Assembly (NCBI RefSeq): GCF_963678635.1
Contig: NC_087063.1
Location: 66,578,471-66,642,470 of the forward strand
DNA from: Symsagittifera roscoffensis
Lineage: Eukaryota; Xenacoelomorpha; Acoela; Convolutidae
Direction: 5' to 3'
Length of the DNA stretch: 64,000 nucleotides
A program made the position numbers and the translations under genes. Positions within the stretch are counted from its first letter, which is position 1. Every line of letters begins with the position of its first letter. Positions 1 through 12,100 of this stretch are shown one piece after another. Below the pieces are notes generated by a model. It was given only the letters and a program-made list of their open reading frames with translations, was not told where the DNA came from and ran no database searches.

Positions 1-14
1 TCATGCTAATCTAG

Positions 15-107
15 TGCGAAGCTACTCTAACCAGAGAGAACCGTCGAATGATCACGCCATCCAGTCGATGTCCTTCAGAAGGCTCCAGAAAGAGACAGAT
101 TACAATG
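15..107 (+). CDS. LIM gene exon with SFRRLQ segment
   Basis: Open reading frame from an AG at 13-14 to a donor GTATTG at 108. It ends one base into a codon, which the next exon (9000) completes. An alternative acceptor is the CAG ending at 34. The motif QSMSFRRLQ resembles the QSRSFRxLQ segment lying between PDZ and LIM regions in ALP/Enigma proteins (family knowledge). The phase match and this motif are the reasons to accept it. Confidence 0.65.
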
Positions 108-3100
108 GTATTGAGTGTGCTTGTAATGATTCTAAAGAGTGTTCAATGCCGATTAAATCATCCAGTCGAACCAAATTTGAAACGTCTTTTTTAAGAGTCG
201 GTGAACGTAGTTCAGACTTTTATAGAGGTCGTGATGGTTTGTTGATTTTTTAAAGGAACTTAAAATTTGCTCAGGCTCAAATTTAATTTCTTGGTTTGAC
301 TTGTGATTCCTTTGTAAGTTCGATTCATCTCCGCTGCTAATCGATTTCTAGAGTTTCGTAAATTCTACTATCGTGATCGCTTTCTTTAGTTTCGTAAGTG
401 GAGTTTAGTTTTTAGATTTCCCAATGGAATAAAAACTTTGCCTATTGATCGAGTTTTTTCTTCTAGAAAATCAAAGAGCTTAAGACTATCTATTTTTTTT
501 TTAAAGTTGAGATTTTCAAAAAAAAACATAAGTATTTTTTCGGTTTACTTGCGTTCACTGACTCTTTTCGAACCGCCTGTTTGCACAGCAACTGGCTGCA
601 TTTGTTTTATTTAAGCAAAAAAAGGTTGCACGCAAAATCAGGTACCACAAATAATGATTGGGAGGGGTCGAGTGACATTTCATTTTGAAACCTTTTCAAT
701 CAAGATTCGAACATCAAAAGTTTCCAAAATTACCTCCCAGTGTCGAGAAGTTTTTGAAGATATTGAACTTAGTGGGTGCTCCAATATATGTCTGGGTGAT
801 TTTTTTTCCAGAAAAAGCTTTTAAGTTGTTCAATGTCAATTTTAATTTTTCGCAGTTTGACGTTTGATTTTTTTTGAAGTTCACTTTTTTTCTTTTGTTA
901 AAAGGAAGGCAAACTGTACCATCGAGCAGCAAAATTGTGAGAGTCACAAAACCGTGATCGATTTTTAATTTTGAACATGAATTTAATTATCAGATTTCAC
1001 AGCGACATTTTTTCCTTTGATTCAATTTTCTCAAATTGGGTTAATTTTTCTCAAAAAGCACCAATCATAAATCTTTGTGATTTTCAAAGGGCTTTTAGGT
1101 CAAATGTTTTTCATTTAATTTTCGAAAATAGAAGTTTTTCCTCGAAAAACAAGTCAGTTTTTTTCTATTTCGTTCATTACTCTTTTTTCAGTGTCAGTTA
1201 ATCAAATATTCCTTAATTCTAGGTTTGAGTTTAGATCCATTTGTCATACTAATTAAAAACAGCTTTTTTCAAACGATTCAATTTGAAAAAAGCTGTTTTT
1301 AAAGTGCTTTCTTGTTATTGTGATTGTTAATTTTACCTTTCCTTCTTTTTCCTTCGTTTTTGAACATTTGAGAGCTGTTTTTTTTTGCTTGTGTTTGCGA
1401 AGTTGCAGCTTCATTTCTGTGTGCAAAGCTCTAATTTAGTATTTCAGTAAAGTTTTTGTGTTTTTTGGCAAGAGGTTCCATCAACATTTATGAAAAAACT
1501 AGTGGTTCAGTTTAGTTTCAACAGTTCAAGTATTTATTCTATCCTTCTATCTATACTCTATTTAAATGCGAGTGACAGCTATCTCCCATGCTTAAGCATA
1601 ATAGTTTTGCATGTTTAACAAAAGAATTTTCACGTTTAAGCTACATCGTATATTGCAATGCTTAAGAAAATTTTCAATCAGTTTTCAGCAAGGCCATTAA
1701 TTTTCCAGTAATTTTTTTTCGGGGCCAAATTAAGTCTGTCTGTATGTATACCTGCTTTTTCATTAAATTTGATTATATCTGTCGACCCGTCTCCTTTTTT
1801 TCAACTTTTAATTTGGTTTCGACGAATCAGTTCAAAATAATACTACTGTCAAACGGTTGCCTCCAATTTTTTTAATCTTTATCAGTGTTTTCTTTCTTTT
1901 TTTTCTGTCTTGTTTTCGATTCTTCTTTTTTCGATCCTTCTTTTTCTATCTTTTTTTCGATCCTTCTTTGATCTTTATTTTAAATCTTTTTCGATCTTTT
2001 GTTCTCTGTTTTTTATCTTTTTTTTTCGGTCTTTTTTTCAATCCTTCTTTTCGATCTTTTTAAATATATTTTTTTTCTAAATTAAAACTTTAGTTTTGTT
2101 TTCAAAATTTGAATTTTTTTACCCTTCAGTTTGGTGCTGTCAGGTTACTCTCATGAGTTGCGAATCTTGCCTCCAAATATGACTGCTCAAATCGTTGTAG
2201 TTTTTGAGATATGACGTTTTTTGTGGTTTTTTTTCAAAAAAACTTTTGAAAAACGAATTAATTTTGTTTTCAAAATTTGGAATGCCTTACTCTGTAGTTA
2301 TTAGCTTTCGTCAAAAACAATTTTCAACTAAAAATTTGATTGAATTCAAGCTATTATCAGAACGGTTTTTAAAATTTTGGCGGCTGGGTTTGGTTAGATG
2401 TTAGTTTGATCCAAAAAATGTAGCAAGAGATTACCAATGTGTGTATGGAATTTGCCTGCATTTCGATTGATCCAAACAATTTTGAGCAATGGTCTAATAA
2501 AACTACCGTCGATTCCTCAGTGCTTTTTTCCAATATATATTTGGTAAAAAAGTATTTTTAATTCAACAGTTTTTTTTTGTCAAAATTGTCAGCTGTTATG
2601 CTCAACCGTTTGTTTGAAACAGTTTCATTTAGTTAAATTTCAAATTTCATGTGTATTCCCCATCCAATATTATGTTTTCGATTGTTTCCTGATTTTCTCA
2701 TATTTCTGGTCTTTTGGTTTTTCTGCAATTGTGTGTGTATATGTATGTATCAATGTATGCATGTGTGTGGAGAGATTAACAACCAAGCTTTCTATCGGAA
2801 AAACTGCCAAAATCTGCTTCTTAACTTCCCTATTTTCATTTTTCATAAAAAGTGCTGACAGAGGAATGACTGGCTACTCTTCCGTGTATCGGCTTATTCG
2901 CTAGTTTTTTTTTACTTTATTCAGTGGTTTACGGCCTTGGAAATTTTAATTAAGGGGAAATTTTGAGCCTTTTTTGGCATATTTTTTTGGTCGAAACTGG
3001 TGATGGTTTTTGGATTTCATTTATTATGGTTTCATTTGCTCGAATTATTCTGCCAAATTTGAGGTTAGGGTTCAATGGAAAAAAAATCTTTTGACGTCGC

Positions 3101-6100
3101 CGATATGTAAGCTGCTACGCCTTAAATATCGAATTTTTGACCGTTCCTTGGAAACTTTTTTATCTTCTCGAAAATTACCCTGCGAAATCTGGTATAAAGG
3201 ATTCTTTCAAAAGATTATGGCTCGGACGTTTCACTGCANNNNNNNNNNNNNNNNNNNNNNNNNNNNNNNNNNNNNNNNNNNNNNNNNNNNNNNNNNNNNN
3301 NNNNNNNNNNNNNNNNNNNNNNNNNNNNNNNNNNNNNNNNNNNNNNNNNNNNNNNNNNNNNNNNNNNNNNNNNNNNNNNNNNNNNNNNNNNNNNNNNNNN
3401 NNNNNNNNNNNNNNNNNNNNNNNNNNNNNNNNNNNNNNTTTTATGAGGGGGGCGGGAAACTGGAAAACACCAACTAGTTCCAATGAGTATCAAGTAGTTT
3501 GTTTGTAATCCATTTTAATATCCATAAATAGACTGCTCTCTTAGTTTTAAGAGTCAGTGAAGCAAGAAAGCACTGGCCCTTTTATGAATTTATATTTTGA
3601 TAACCATTTAAACATCGTCATTAATCATCAATGGAAGGTGTGCACCGTATAACTGTTATGAGCATATGCTCTGCACTACTTCATTGTCAGGAAAACACAC
3701 TTCTAGAATATGTACAAAGCTCTTTTCCACTCCCCGCCCCATCATTGCTACGACGTAAGGTATGAAGGGAAATCTGTTCACAATTCACAATAGTTTGTTC
3801 ATCATATGAATTTTCATTACATTAAGACATTTTCTCTTCTATTTTTTTGGGGGGGTGGGAGGGGGGGGGGGATTGTTGGACCACAACGGGATACTTTATA
3901 CCCAAAATCAGGCGCGGATCTAGGAATTTCTCGAGAGGGGGCGGATTTTCAAAAAAAATTGAATATTTTGGTCGACCTTTTTTTCATAGGTCAACCAAAC
4001 TGATTGTCCGAGCTCTCCCCAATCACTATTAAGACCATAATTTGACCAAATTTTCTGCGCCGCATGGAAATTTTTGAAAAAAGGCGTTTTAGGCACATTT
4101 TGGAAATTTTCGGCCAAAAAAATCGCGTTTCGCATTTTTTTCGGCGCCCCCCCCCCCCCCCCCCTCAAAATTAGTATAGATTGGCGCCGCCTTTAGTTAA
4201 CTTCTAAGGTCAGTCAGCCAAAATTGGATATCTCAAAATAGTTCAAAGGGCGTCCCTCCCTCCCTAAATCCCCGACAGACCAAAATGTTCCGTTTGTGAG
4301 CGCTACAAATCAAAAAAAGCAATTTTTTCAACGCAAAAAAGTGGGTTTTAAGTAAAAAAAAAATGGGTTTTTTCCACTTCCTCCTCCCCTCATATTTCAA
4401 AGTTTCTATTTCCTCAGATCTTTTTTATGAGTGATGTTGCGAAGTAAGATAACAAGAACAATTGGTTCAAAATAGTTAGTCTGTTCACCATGCCAAACTT
4501 CATACTTCCTCGCATAAGACACTTTAAATAGTTTCAAAGTTGAAATTCAAATGTGGGGAGAAAATAGAAAAAAAACCGTAAAATGTTATGCAAATTTGGC
4601 TCTTTTCCAGTGCCGCTTTTGCTGATTTTTTTGTAAATCAATTTTTGAAATTAATTCAAACCAAATTTTAAAGTGATACAGTTCCAACAATACGGAGTTA
4701 GAAAGCTGACACAAAATTCATCGAAACTTTACACCAAAAACCCTTGAAATTATACTGAAATTACCAGAAATGCATTTAAAAAAACTTGATAATTGAATTT
4801 TATCGAGCTGTATAAAGTGTGTTTTACCAAAGAAATTACTCTTGAATTTCTTCAAAACAGAAAAAATTTTGCAAAACAAGATACTGTGACTGTGGACACG
4901 AGATGAAATTAATTAATTCGGATCGCGAAGATCAATGAAGTTTTGTGAAAAGGAACTTGGAATTGGCGATACAACGACTGTCGACTGGAATAATTTTGTT
5001 CGAGAATTTTATGCATAGTTTCTTCTTGAGAATCCAAAAAAATTAGTGGAAGAAGCAAAACCGTCAAAATTGATGAGATTCGTTTTGTAAAAAGAAAGTA
5101 TAAGAGAGACAGACCGGTCAGAGAGCCGCTCTTTGGGGGTATTTGCAGGGAAACTGGAGATTTGTTTTTTATATGCGCTGGAAACTTGGACAAAAGATTT
5201 GCTCATCCACTTTTAAAAAAAGTAGCATTGTTGCAGGCTGTAAAATTATTTCGGACGAATAGAAATCCTAAAATTCAATGCTATCGACAAATGTGGTTAT
5301 GAGCGTCGAACTGAAACACTGCATAATTTCTGTGGATCCAATAACAGGTGCTTGTACAAACCGAGTTGGATTCATATCTCTGTGATTTTATGTGGCAAAA
5401 AACTTTAAAAAAGCAGACAAAAACGTTTTGTTTGATGAAATATCAGATGATATCAGAACTCTCAATTCACCAATTTTTATTCAAGTTTTGAAGGGGGAGA
5501 ACTGGAAATGAACTGCAATTTTTTTTTGTTTCAGAGATTTTTTTGTTTCGATTTTACTAGAATATTTATCAGAATTGATCCAAAATTGTGACAAACGCCT
5601 ATTAAACTTGAACCCTCCCGCGCTATAAAAAAACGTTTTTGTGCAACTTTCTCCCACCGGTAATTTTCGAACTTATAACAAAGAGATAGAGTTTAAGTCA
5701 TACAAACACGCATTTGTATTGAAAGCCGAATTTATTTGTAATGGGGTATTTACCATGCTTACAAAATTTAAAAACCAATGGGAATTTTTGACCACAATTT
5801 TGGCTCTTTTCCATTTAGTTTCTTTTCCATAGCATTGAAGTTTGGAGTTCCGAAAAAAACCAAAAATCCGGAGCTGAAAAAATTCAGCACTAAAGCTCCG
5901 ATCATTACCCCCCCCCCCCCCCCCACCCCAGCGGAACGATATTGAATCTAAAAAACAGTTAAATGCGGAATGTTTTCTTAAATAACCTCCCCAACCCTGG
6001 ACATAACGAAGGCGACAAACTCGCTTATTTTTTATGAAAAGAAATGTTTCATCCAAAACAACCGTCAGAGCAAAAGTCAATTGTTACATTCGGTATGTAG

Positions 6101-9100
6101 TTCCCATTTTAACTTATGGCTCACAAGCGGTATATTATAACAAGTCAGAGTTGAAAATCATTGAAACAGTGCAATCGAGAGCAATGTCTTGGATATATGG
6201 TTACAATTATTCATGTGTCACAAAATTTCAAAACAGCTTATCTACTGCCAGTGTCCATATATATGGAGTTGCTCGACATATTGCTCTTCTGGAGTGTTAA
6301 CTGCGGTAATTACGATATAGCAGCGGCTCAATATGTAAGTTGGAACACGAATCAAACAGCCTGACAAGGAAATAACAACGAGTTCGAAGTGCCAAAATAT
6401 CGATTATGCAAAAGTGATGAAAATTTCTGGAAAAGAGCAGCTTTGCCGTATGATATTTTCTCAAAAAATGTTGACTTTAGCGACGCAACAAATCTGAAAC
6501 AAAATCTAACACGAGTATATTGGAATTACGTGGAAACGCAGTACAACGAACTAGTCCTGTGCACTTGGAGCATCCTCTGCCTCTGCCGACAATGCAATCT
6601 AGCTGGAAACCTCATTTAAAGTGATCACAGTGAGGGTTCACACCCGTGGGTCTACCCAGAAGCCTATCCTACTACTATTACTACTACTACTACTATAATG
6701 CTATGAAATTTTGCATGGTGAACAAGCTAAATTTTGTGAACGTTGTGAACACATATTCTTCATTCTTTACATCGTAACATTACGTATTAAGACAACAACC
6801 TGTGAAACAACTAAAAAAAAACCAGAAAACTTGAAATAGGGGTGAGTGGAATGGAAAAGAACCAGTGCTTCTTTTGGTAAAATCATAGTGGAAACGGTAG
6901 AAGAAAGAACCATGTACCCTTTCTCATTGGGGTGTCCTCCATTCTTGATGGCATGTGGCTGTTTGACGTGGGTGGCCGTGCGGTTGTCATCTGTCAACTT
7001 CAGCCACATCGAACTCTTATCAGCTGCAAACTTGCAGTGCATTCTCGAGTGTTGCTCACAGTTCTTCAAGTAGGAGGGCTTGAACACATTTGGCACGAAC
7101 AGGCGCTCCTTCATCTGAATCAATTGTTGCATTTATTTCATTGAGATAAAGTGGTTGGAAACTTAGAAAAGGATTTTTTCCCCTCGTACAACTACAATTT
7201 AACTGTCTTAAAATTGTTTATGAGCCAGTGCACATGAAAGAAATATTATTGATCATTTGTTCCGGCTGACACGTTTTAATTACAATTTGAAGCAGCGAAA
7301 GAGATTTTTAATATTTATTTAATCGAATATCACAAAAATTATTTTAATGGGAACAGGGCCAGAAAACAGACATTAAAATGAGAGTAAGCCTCTTAAAGAA
7401 GGATCAGACTTGAAAGAAGAATAATTGTTAATCCTGTGTCAAAATTTTTGTCTCTAAACAAGGAAAAACCGTATATCCTTTTCGCTATTTTTTCGAGGTT
7501 CGGATATCTCGAACGCCTGGAAACTAGAATCTGGTAAAAACATAAGGATGGATCTTTTGAGGAACGCCTGGAAACTAGAATCTGGTAAAAACATAAGGAT
7601 GGATCTTTTGAGGAACGCCTGGAAATTAGAATCTAGTAAAAACAGAAGGATGGATCTTTTGAGGAAAGGAAAAACCGTTTTAGTGAGAAAAGAAACCGTC
7701 TTAAGGACATTTGTACGTTTAACTGCACAAAAGTACCAACCTTGTCCCATGGGACCATACATGGGATCGGTTTGCTAGCCTGCACCTCGTGCATGGGCTT
7801 AGTGCCAAAAGTCTCTTTGTCCTCCTCCGTCAACATACTTCCGACCGATCACAGTTAGCGGGTCTGTTGGTATCCCTTTGTTAATTAGAACTTGGTTGTT
7901 ATTATAATAGGTGGCTGAGTGAGCTGCTATTAGTTGCTGAGTTGTTGCGGAAAATGATATGGATTAACACGTGCGCTAAAGGAAGATTAGTTTATAAGCT
8001 GATTTCCATGAAATAAATGTGACTGATGTGGTTTAGTTCTTAAACAATTTTCAAATATGTGTCGGCTTTTTCCTTTTACCCCCCACCTGCAAAATTTTAC
8101 AAATTAAAAATTTGTTAACATTATTTGATTGTTTTGAAAATTGGGGCTCTTTTCCAGTTTCCCACCCCCCTCGTAAAACTACAAAACAATGGGTCTTTTT
8201 AATTATGCTTTGGCTATACTCGAAAAAGCTATGCTGGGGCTATGGGTACAAAACAATGGGTACCTATGGGTCTTTTTAATTATGCTTTGGCTATTCTCGA
8301 AAAAGCTATGCTGGGGCTATACTGGAAAAAACCAAATATTGTTAAGCAGGGGCGGATCTAGGATTTTCTCAAGGGGGGCGGATTTTCAAAAAATAAAATT
8401 TTCTTAAATTTTGAACTTTTTTTAGGTCGACCAAATTGATTTTTCGAGCTCTCCCAAAGCACTGTTTTGCCCCTATTTTGGCAAAATTTTCTGCGCCGTA
8501 GGCAAATTTTTGAAAAAAGCCGTGTTTGAGCACTTTTTGAAAAATTTTGACCAAAAATCGCGTTTTTTTGGCGCGCGCTGCTCCTCAAAGTTAGTATATA
8601 TTGGCGCCAAAGGCGCCTTTTGAAAATTTTTAGGGTCGGTTGGCCAAAAATGGATTTCTTAAAAAGTATCAAAGGGGGGACCCTTTGGGTCGGAACGGGG
8701 TCGAATCCCTGAGTGAAGGGCGTCTGCCCCCGCCCCCCCCCCCCCCCCCCTCCCCTAAATCCGCCCCTGTTGTTAAGGGTTTGCGTTTAAAAAATGTATG
8801 TATTTTCTTTTTTGTGCATACAGAAGGAGAGTTATAACTTACTATAATTATGATTCGAATACCTCTTAGAAATTGTTGGCTGGCAAATAGGCGATAACCC
8901 ATTAGTCTTCGTAGAGGTGTTCTATTTGGGGTAATATAATCATTAATCATACACAGTTTTCAGCTATCACAATATTAAATACTAATATTTTCGTTTCAGC
9001 TCCTGCGCACTACAATGACAAAAACACGCCTGCTAACCAAATGCAGCGACAGAATAGTAGACCCTCGTATTTGCCGCAACAACCTCCAAACAGAGCGGGA

Positions 9101-12100
9101 GCCTTTAATAAAATGGATAACAATATTCACGTGGCATCAGCCCAGCAGCCCTTTTCGACCAAATTCAGCGTCAATAGCTCAGGTGGACCTGTGAGTGAGA
9201 TTAGTTCACAGCCTTCGGCAAAATGGCAGCCGACTCCGAAGCCGCCGCAACCGAACTCAGTTAGTTACTCTCCAAAGTATCGAAGCTAGTTTGACGAAGT
9301 TTTAGGTCTATCTTGGTAATTTTTTCGGATTTTGCATTTAGGAATGTGGGCTTTTTCTAACACCCCTCCCAAATATTTGATTTTCATTGCTGAAAAAACT
9401 TTTGCAATGCTGTCAAAATTTAATCAAACTAGCAACGTATTCAGACTAATTAAGAGTAATGAACGTAGTAATGACTCTTATATAGGTTTGGGGGATTTTT
9501 TTCAGGAAAAAGTCTTCAAATGCTCCAATAACTACATATGTGCATGCATTCATACATATTAATGCATTTATGAATGCACTTAGGATTTAATGCACTTACT
9601 GAGTTCAATTGAAATTTATCTGCTGAAAGTTCCGTTAATAGCACTCTCCAAAAACGAACGTGGAAATAGCGCAAAAAACGTCAACAATTTCTGGTTTCGA
9701 ACGTGGAATTTAATTTTAAGATTTCCAGCGGAATAAAAACTTTACCTATTGATACAGTTTTCTCTAGATGGGCTAATCTTATCAAAAAAGCGCCGATGTT
9801 AAATTGTTCTAGAAGTTCAAAGAGCTTAAAGGGCATCTATTTTTTTTCTTTGAAATTCGAAAGTTGAGGTTTTTTTTCAACAAAGTCAAGGTTTTTTTCT
9901 GTTCACTTGCGTTCATTACTCTTTTCCAACTGTCAGTTGGCTATCATAAAGTGAACAGATTCTTTAAAAAAAAGAATTAGTCTACCAAATAGTTACAATG
10001 GTACCAATGCCTTCTTCCAATACGACACAATTTGATTGTAAATTGTTCGGAGCATGTGGGAGGAAAATCTCTCCAGAGCCCATTTGTGCAAGGGTAAGCT
10101 TAGAGGTTTCTATTTTTTTTGCTCCAACCACTGATTTTACCAGAATAAGTATGAAAAGCAAATATATTTGGGTTATAGTGTTCCGATTTGCAATCTAATG
10201 GCTTCGCTTGACGATCAATTGCACGAAGATTGTCTTTCGTGTTCAACAGCCGTCAAATATTATAAAGCCGACATTGAAAAGCTGTGAACTTATGTTTTTC
10301 TGCTGAATGACGGTAAACAATAAATAATGCTTCGGAAATTTATACCGGCCTAATGAAAGGTCCAGCGGATTATTTTATTTGGAATTTATGTTTAGTTCGT
10401 GGCGAATCGTGACATGAGCCGAGGCCAGCCGAATGTCAACACAGCTCGACAAAGTGTACAAAGTAAGTTTCTTGTCTTTTGAGCATTCACTGTCAGTTAA
10501 TCTGAGACTTTTTCGTGGAAAATATTTCGTGTTCAGAGGTAATCTATTTTCTATTATTTATCGAATTGCGAGAGTTTTATCAAAAATGAGGCAGTACATA
10601 GAACGTCAGGTTAAAATTTCAATAGCGTTGATGTACGATGTATTGAATGTGCCGAAAATCAGTGAGACATACAGTAGAATACCTCATTAAAATATCCGTA
10701 TTACAGCATTGGCAATCCATTAGTTTTTTTTTGTGTTAGGTGCAATACCCGCTATTCCCAGACAAGCTCCTACGGTGCCTGCTTCTGTGCGGGACTGGAA
10801 ACGACCAGAAGCGAGTGCAGCTCCTACCTCGACACCAGCGGGCAATGATGGCACCGCTGCGAGGAACCCCTCGTGCGAAGCATGCCAAGGTGTTATAAGG
10901 TTACTGCCCCTTTTTTGCCCTGATAATCCATGTTTTTATGTATTTGTTCCGACCATTGAAAATGGGGAGGAACGTTGTATTCGGATGTATTCAAGTTTTT
11001 ATTCCGACCATTGAAGTTGGCGAGGAACTTGTATTCATTTTAGTTTTAGTTTTTCACGCATATTCAGGTACCACAACTAATCATCGGGATAGGGCGAGTA
11101 ATACATCATATTAAAGCCTTTTAGTCGTGATTCGAACGACATTTAAAAAGTTTTCAAAAAGTTTTTCGAGTGTCGAGAAAAACTTCGTTTCAGTCAAATT
11201 TCGAGCGAGTAAAGTGATCGAGTAACGTTTGTTCTATGTAAAGTATGAAACTAAGCAATTTAGGCTAAAAAAGTTAATTTTAGCCGCTTTCGAAGCTTCA
11301 TTTAGCGCATTTCTGGCAAAAAAAAAATTTCAGAAATTATTGGAAATTTTGAGTGCAAAAATATAATTTCTTTTTGAAAATTCATTCATTTTTTGATTTA
11401 TTTATTTATCTTTTATGCCTAGCTGACTAATTTTTTACGCATTTGTATAATTCTACCGGCTATCCTTGTTCCTTTTATGTTTTCCATGCCAAATCAGGTA
11501 CCACAAAGATTCAATTGAATGGGTCCAATGATATATCATCAAAGCCTTTTCAGTCGTAATTCTAACGACGTAAAAATTTTCACAAAGTTGTCCCAGTATC
11601 GAGAAAAGCAGGCTTAAATCTTTTCGTTTTTTATTCTAAATTCGAGCGAATAAAGCGAGCGAGCAGTCGTACGTGAGCTTTTTTAGGATGAATTTCAGCC
11701 GTGAAAACTTAGTTTTACTCGAGTAAAATTAGTTTTAGGATTAGGATGCGCCATTTCAAGAATCGAAATTCTCGAAAATAAAAAAAAATTTACCGATTTT
11801 AATTTTTTTTCTGTCTGACTTCTTTTTTCTATGATTGTCGAATATTCCCAAGTTTAGTTTTTCGTTCAGATCCTTTTAAGATGAAATACACTACTTGAAA
11901 TTTATTTCTTAGATCATGGTCGGAACATTCCGTGTTACTTGCAAAGTAACCGGCTATCCTGGTTGTTCCGACCATTAGAAAAATGAGAAGGAACTCTATA
12001 TTCGGGTAAGGTTTTTTTCGTTTTTTTTTTACTTTTCTCGCAAAATCAGGCACCACAAATAATCATCGAAATGGGTCGAGTGATTTATTATTATCATCGC

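Larger units (their letters stand above)
108..8999 (+). other. 8.9 kb intron rich in transposon debris
   Basis: AT-rich intron of the LIM gene. It holds dispersed repeats (180-1200), a 21-bp hairpin (1253-1302), a T/C-rich stretch (1857-2080), one monomer of the satellite found at 18.6-19.7 kb (2110-2300), an assembly gap, two hAT-like MITEs, a LINE tail (6034-6665), a possible minus-strand exon (6918-7114), a 51-bp tandem repeat (7511-7663) and a 76-bp duplication (8189-8319). In 4300-5630 I see nothing recognisable beyond AT-rich DNA. Confidence 0.7.
9191..10395 (+). other. intron with dispersed repeat and LIM-like cryptic exons
   Basis: 9400-9960 is a copy of the dispersed repeat also found at 180-600 and 770-1200 (shared GTTCACTTGCGTTCATTACT and flanks). 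9981-10287 holds two possible exons, described separately. Confidence 0.55.

Noticed and set aside
1857-2063. Phe/Ser-rich open frame
   Set aside because: Translation of a T/C-rich low-complexity tract.
7511-7663. CRISPR-like or other direct-repeat array
   Set aside because: Units are contiguous with no unique spacers, and the genome is eukaryotic.
9183-10739. Direct splice from 9182 (GTGGAC donor) to 10740
   Set aside because: In phase, but with a poor donor. Using the strong GTGAGT donor at 9191 plus the 67-nt exon at 10396 also gives correct phase with better splice sites.
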